From: Methanofollis aquaemaris
GTDB lineage: Archaea; Halobacteriota; Methanomicrobia; Methanomicrobiales; Methanofollaceae
DNA: 64,000 bases
NCBI RefSeq assembly: GCF_017357525.1
Contig: NZ_CP036172.1
Span: forward strand, 1,834,561 to 1,898,560
Direction of reading: 5' to 3'
In this document: piece after piece, positions 60,503-64,000 of the stretch
Numbering within the stretch: position 1 is the stretch's first letter
Layout of the letters: the number at the start of each line of letters is the position of its first letter
Translations under genes and position numbers: made by a program
The notes under the pieces: model-generated
Told to the model about the DNA's origin: nothing
The model's database searches: none
What the model saw: only the letters and a program-made list of their open reading frames with translations

Positions 60503-61207
60503 TCAGAAAACATTCGCCTCAAAGTAAACCTGCACCTGGTCCCTGAGAAGTTCGTAGGGTTTAACTCCCCTGGAGTGATCTGAGCCCCGCATCTTTGCGA
60601 CCTCGACGGCCGGGTGGACCTCGGCGAGTTTGTTGGGCCTGACGTATCTGAGGAGGATGACGGTGTCGGCCATGTACTCGACGAGGGCGTATTTGCTTGC
60701 GTACGAACTGTTCTCTCTGGTCTCGGAGGTGAGGATGAGGGTGCACGCCTCATCCCGCATGATCTCGATGAACCTGAAGAGTTCCTTTCTCCGCGTCGCC
60801 TCGTCGGTGAAGAGGCCCTCGAAGAGTGAGATGGGGTCGATGATCACTCGCTGAGCACCGATCTCCCGGATCAACTGGGGGAGTTCGTTTTTGAGGTGGT
60901 TGATCGAGAGGGTGAAGTCGGTAGGGTCGAGTTTGACCACATAGATCGAGGTGTTCCTGACCTCTTCGATGTCCCACCCTTTCCGCTCCATGTCCTGGTA
61001 GAGCATCTCCTCGCGCTCGTCAAGGGAGATGTAGATGACTTTCTCCCCGTTTTTCAGACCCTCGTGCGCAAAGTGGAGGGCGAGCGTCGTCTTCCCCGTG
61101 CCATAGGTTCCGATGATCGAGCAGATACTTTTTTCCAGCAGTCCGCCGCCGAGCATCTGGTCGAGCCCATCGATACCGAATCGCACCCGCGGAGAGTCTG
61201 CGGTCAT
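60503..61207 (-). CDS. KaiC/ArlH-like RecA-superfamily ATPase with intact P-loop
   Basis: A 234-residue single-domain KaiC-like ATPase. It opens with the family's VRFGIDGLDQMLGGGL, has Walker A GTYGTGKTT (about 33-41), YISLDEREEML, and a Walker B-like RVIIDPIS with hydrophobic lead. The central LTSETRENS segment matches the KaiC/RadA type. Such proteins include ArlH (FlaH) of the archaellum, which works with the ATPase ArlI. It is preceded by a related protein whose stop overlaps its ATG (ATGA), so the pair is translated together. The divergent ArlI/GspE-like gene supports a link to a type IV-like machine, but a signalling role is equally possible. Confidence 0.85.
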   Translation of the reverse strand: MTADSPRVRFGIDGLDQMLGGGLLEKSICSIIGTYGTGKTTLALHFAHEGLKNGEKVIYISLDEREEMLYQDMERKGWDIEEVRNTSIYVVKLDPTDFTLSINHLKNELPQLIREIGAQRVIIDPISLFEGLFTDEATRRKELFRFIEIMRDEACTLILTSETRENSSYASKYALVEYMADTVILLRYVRPNKLAEVHPAVEVAKMRGSDHSRGVKPYELLRDQVQVYFEANVF

Positions 61208-62052
61208 ACGACCACCCTGATATTGGAGACCTCGAACCCGCTTCCGGGCGTGATCTTCACGGCAAACTTGACCAGGTCACGCTCTTCCAGGTGGGGCATC
61301 ACGCCCCTGAACTTCTGGACATACATCGTTCGCTGCCGTCGCATCCCCTGCAGTTCCTCCCATCTGAAGAGGATGACGGCGTCGGCGGAGTCCATCACTT
61401 CGAGTTCGTGCGGCCTGGAGAGCACGCCCTGGGCCAGGGGCAGATAGATCACCGATCCCCACCGCTTGGCGACCCGCTGTATGCCGTGGAGGAAACCGGT
61501 GAACGCCCGCCAACGCTCCTGGGTGTCGGCCTGGGTGGCGAGTTCGGTGAGAGAGTCGACGATGATCACACTCTGCGGTGCGGTCTCTGAGAGAAGCCCT
61601 GCAAGGCTGGCGAGGATATCATCGCGGTGGGAACGCTGGTGCATCCTGGCAACGATGTCGACGTTCTCCGAATACCACTCGACCGGGACGATGCTGGAAT
61701 CAAAATAGATCTCAGAGAGATCTTCGAACCTGACACCCTTCTCGATGATGGGATAGATCTCAGGACTTACCGAGAGAGCGACCTCTCCGAGGATGTCCTC
61801 TCTGACCCTGGTGATCGTGATGTACACCACCTCGCCGTCGATCCCCGGAGCACTTCCGTTCCCGCTGTTTGTCTTCAATTTTGCGAGAGAAATTGCGGAT
61901 GTCCTGATAAAGTCGGTCATCCCCGATCCAATGTCGCCGAGAAGAAGGACCACCGAGCCGGGCGGGACGCCGCCCTCCAGCACCGGGTCAAGAGAAGGTA
62001 TGCCGGTGGGGATCTTGAGATCTGTCTGTCTCCACATCAGTCCTCTTAACAT
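61204..62052 (-). CDS. KaiC-like RecA-superfamily protein with altered P-loop
   Basis: A 282-residue paralogue of the neighbouring KaiC-like ATPase. It opens LKIPTGIPSLDPVLEGGVP, as KaiC domains do, but the P-loop reads GDIGSGMTD (about 39-47), so the Walker A lysine is replaced by Met. Later, SVIIVDSLTELA keeps the Walker B-like region. It may bind but not hydrolyse ATP, acting as a partner of the intact ATPase. Starts at 62064 (GTG) and 62037 (ATG, behind AAGAGGA) are also possible; the ATG at 62052 is used. A TTTATACC stretch (62066-62073) suggests a TATA box and a short leader. It is divergent from the GspE-like gene. Confidence 0.82.
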   Translation of the reverse strand: MLRGLMWRQTDLKIPTGIPSLDPVLEGGVPPGSVVLLLGDIGSGMTDFIRTSAISLAKLKTNSGNGSAPGIDGEVVYITITRVREDILGEVALSVSPEIYPIIEKGVRFEDLSEIYFDSSIVPVEWYSENVDIVARMHQRSHRDDILASLAGLLSETAPQSVIIVDSLTELATQADTQERWRAFTGFLHGIQRVAKRWGSVIYLPLAQGVLSRPHELEVMDSADAVILFRWEELQGMRRQRTMYVQKFRGVMPHLEERDLVKFAVKITPGSGFEVSNIRVVV

Positions 62053-62149
62053 TATGACGGGCACGGTATAAATTCATAGCAGATCGCTTTGACAGGATAA
62101 ATAAAGATAAATATTGGTTTTGATCAATCCTTCTGACAGGAACAAAATC
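62053..62149. promoter_or_regulatory. Divergent promoter region between KaiC-like and GspE-like genes
   Basis: The 97-nt gap has TTTATACC on the minus strand near the KaiC-like start and an AATAAAGATAAATATT tract (62100-62115) about 35-50 nt before the plus-strand ATG. Shared regulation of the two sides is possible. Confidence 0.5.
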
Positions 62150-63727
62150 ATGCGTCTCCCCTTCTCCCGGAAGAGGTCGGATGGAACCCGTGTCCCCACA
62201 GTATATGACCCCAGGACCGAGCCGCCCCTGGTGGAAGCGGTCATACCTGACGGCTACGACCTCATCGATCAATACTGGGTGGAGGAAGGACGGTCGCTCG
62301 TCTGCATCCTCAGGGACACCCGGACCCACCAGCCCGAATACTATCTCATTGAACCGCCGCTCACCAACTTCGAGCACGAACTTCTCGAACGCCTCAACGA
62401 AGATCTGCGCAACGTGCTGGTCCTCTTAGATGAGGATCTCAGACAGGACCGCCGTCAGGTTCTGCTGAACCGGGCCGAAGACCTCTTGAAGGAGTATGGT
62501 CTCGACCCCGACCTGGAGACGAGGCGGCGGCTTGAATACTACCTCCTCCGCACCTTCCTGGGCTGGTCCAGAATCGACGGGCTGATGAAGGACGAAGAGA
62601 TTGAGGATATCTCCTGCGACGGCACCGGCGTCCCGCTCTTCCTGTATCATCGGAGGTATCGAAACATCAGGACCAACCTCGTCTTCTCGGAGACCGAACT
62701 CGACTCCCTCGCCATTGCGCTCGCGCAACGTTCCGGCAAACATGTCTCGGTCGGTTCCCCGGTGGTGGACGCAACCCTTCCGGGGGGCTCCAGGCTGCAG
62801 CTCACCTTCGGGCGCGAGGTCTCGACGCGGGGCACCTCGTTTACGATCCGGAAGTTCAGGCCCGAGCCCTTCACGCCGGTTGAACTTCTCGCGCTCGGCA
62901 CCTTCTCGGCCGAAGAACTCGCCTACTTCTGGCTGGCGATCGAGAATAACAAGAGCCTCCTTTTCATCGGGGGCACGGCGTCGGGCAAGACCACCTCGCT
63001 CAACGCCGTCTCCCACTTCATCCCCCCGCTTGCCAAGGTTGTCTCCATCGAGGACACCAGGGAGATCACCCTGTACCATGAGAACTGGGTGGCCTCGGTG
63101 ACCAGGGACACGCCCTCGGGTGATGAAGGGGCGGCGATCTCGATGTTCGATCTCCTGAAGGCGGCGATGCGTCAGCGGCCCGAGTACATCCTGGTCGGTG
63201 AGGTGCGGGGACGGGAGGCGCAGACCCTTTTCCAGGCGATGAACACCGGGCACACCACCTTCTCGACCCTCCATGCCGGTTCGATCGATGCCGCCATTCA
63301 CCGGCTTGAGAACGAGCCTCTCGAGGTTCCGAGAAGCACCATCCAGGCCCTTGACATCGCCAGTCTCCAGGCGCTCATCCACCGCGGGACCGAGCGGGTG
63401 CGGCGCTGTCAGGAGATCGTGGAGATCGCCTCGGTCGACCCCGGCACCGGCAACCTCCAGGTGAACACCGTCTTCGAGTACGATCCCGTCCATGACCAGA
63501 TGCGCTATACCGGGCGGTCGCTGGTGTACGCCAGGATCATGGAGGGCCGCGGCTGGACCCGCGACCGACTCGATGAGGAGATCAGGGTGCGGATCACGGT
63601 CCTTGAGGCGATGGCGGCGGAGGGGATCACTGACTCCCGGGCGGTCTCGCGGGTTCTCCATGCCTTTGCGATAGATCGCGACCGGGTGATCGGAAAACTC
63701 GGCGACCTCTCAGGGCTGTTCCCATGA
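62150..63727 (+). CDS. Type II/IV secretion ATPase (GspE/ArlI/TadA-like)
   Basis: A 525-residue hexameric secretion ATPase of the VirB11/GspE superfamily. The Walker A motif GGTASGKTTSL is at about residues 273-283, an Asp box SIEDTREI follows, Walker B is YILVGEVRG (about 346-354), and the His box is HTTFSTLHAGS (about 367). An N-terminal domain of about 260 residues precedes the ATPase, as in archaeal type IV pilus ATPases. It powers assembly of an archaellum- or pilus-like filament with the membrane protein encoded next by ATGA overlap. The ATG at 62150 is preferred over a TTG at 62114. Which filament it serves is unknown. Confidence 0.92.
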   Translation: MRLPFSRKRSDGTRVPTVYDPRTEPPLVEAVIPDGYDLIDQYWVEEGRSLVCILRDTRTHQPEYYLIEPPLTNFEHELLERLNEDLRNVLVLLDEDLRQDRRQVLLNRAEDLLKEYGLDPDLETRRRLEYYLLRTFLGWSRIDGLMKDEEIEDISCDGTGVPLFLYHRRYRNIRTNLVFSETELDSLAIALAQRSGKHVSVGSPVVDATLPGGSRLQLTFGREVSTRGTSFTIRKFRPEPFTPVELLALGTFSAEELAYFWLAIENNKSLLFIGGTASGKTTSLNAVSHFIPPLAKVVSIEDTREITLYHENWVASVTRDTPSGDEGAAISMFDLLKAAMRQRPEYILVGEVRGREAQTLFQAMNTGHTTFSTLHAGSIDAAIHRLENEPLEVPRSTIQALDIASLQALIHRGTERVRRCQEIVEIASVDPGTGNLQVNTVFEYDPVHDQMRYTGRSLVYARIMEGRGWTRDRLDEEIRVRITVLEAMAAEGITDSRAVSRVLHAFAIDRDRVIGKLGDLSGLFP

Positions 63728-64000
63728 ACGGCGGGAGAGGGGCGGGGAGATACCGGGAGTTTGTCGGGTGGGTGATCGGGCGCGACGAGGTGGGGTATGG
63801 GAACCTCGGGCGCTCGCTCGTCTCGGCCAGGCTCGGGATGACTGTCGAACGGTATGTCGGCCGCGCCTTTCTGGTTGCGCTCTCTGCGGCCCTCTTCGGT
63901 GCGCTTGTCGCCTACCTCCTCGCAGGGTTCGTCACGCTCCCGCAGCCCGCGGGTGACGCTCTCCCGCTCCCCCTCCCCGGGGCCGGGTTCCTCGGCCCGC
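63724..64000 (+). CDS. GspF/ArlJ-like type II secretion membrane protein, cut by window end
   Basis: The first 92 residues of a membrane protein; the rest lies outside. After a charged N-terminus (REFVGWVIGRDEVGYG), LVSARLGMTVERYVGRA leads into a hydrophobic helix LVALSAALFGALVAYLLAGF, typical of the start of archaeal GspF/ArlJ/TadC proteins. It overlaps the GspE-like gene by 4 nt (ATGA), the normal pairing of assembly ATPase and membrane platform protein. The family call rests mostly on the neighbour. Confidence 0.75.
   Translation, partial: MNGGRGAGRYREFVGWVIGRDEVGYGNLGRSLVSARLGMTVERYVGRAFLVALSAALFGALVAYLLAGFVTLPQPAGDALPLPLPGAGFLGP

Overview
The window reads as chromosomal DNA of a methanogenic archaeon of the order Methanomicrobiales (Methanofollis/Methanoculleus-like). 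The phylum is clear; the genus is a guess. Archaeal markers are an archaeal-type thermosome, LSm, eL37, archaeal SepF, Nob1, LonB, a GfcR-like regulator, A1:U72 initiator tRNAs, TATA-box promoters about 25 nt upstream of leaderless or short-leader starts, and a methanogen-type thiol:fumarate reductase. Coding regions are GC-rich and promoters are AT-rich. No rRNA, CRISPR array, integrase or IS transposase was found.

Layout. (1) 0-16 kb, housekeeping: fumarate reductase TfrA/TfrB (the latter cut by the left edge), lysC-purM, purF-rpl37e-lsm, a PUA protein, sepF-zpr1, two tandem initiator tRNA-Met genes, thioredoxin, pterin dehydratase, an Lhr-like helicase, and a DUF4350-MoxR-DUF58 membrane operon. 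(2) 16.3-36.7 kb, a large cell-surface locus: DUF1616 protein, two paralogous 400-aa surface proteins, and a four-gene operon holding a 1778-aa subtilase with cohesin-like and dockerin-like ends, a 1275-aa alpha-2-macroglobulin-like protein with a thioester motif plus cohesin-like and dockerin-like ends, a small membrane-anchored cohesin-like protein, and a 1352-aa PKD-repeat protein. A second, simpler copy of the divergent layout follows. (3) 37-47.5 kb, accessory envelope genes: membrane hydrolase, MacB-like ABC exporter, HEAT protein, MFS transporter, two beta-propeller surface proteins (one with a PGF-CTERM-like tail), and a membrane-tethered double winged-helix regulator. (4) 48-59.3 kb, protein and RNA quality control: tRNA-Ser(CGA), a ThiS/SAMP-like beta-grasp protein, thermosome, archaellin-like protein, GfcR-like regulator, nob1-rtcA-prs, then LonB-TldD-TldE-BofA-like. 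(5) 60.5-64 kb: two KaiC/ArlH-like ATPases divergent from a GspE/ArlI-like secretion ATPase and the start of its GspF-like membrane partner.

The gene-poor gaps near 4.7, 32.7, 36.6, 41.0, 47.7 and 59.3-60.5 kb share a dispersed non-coding repeat. It begins with a T-run and a GCTCTGTTGAAT-like block just after the 3' end of a gene and ends in a strong GC-rich hairpin.

The most interesting system is the surface locus. A secreted protease, a putative covalent protease trap and a membrane-held cohesin-like protein are encoded together with matching cohesin-like and dockerin-like modules, and no carbohydrate-active enzyme is recognisable. This suggests a non-cellulosomal surface proteolysis or defence complex. 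That idea is inference from domain content and gene order.
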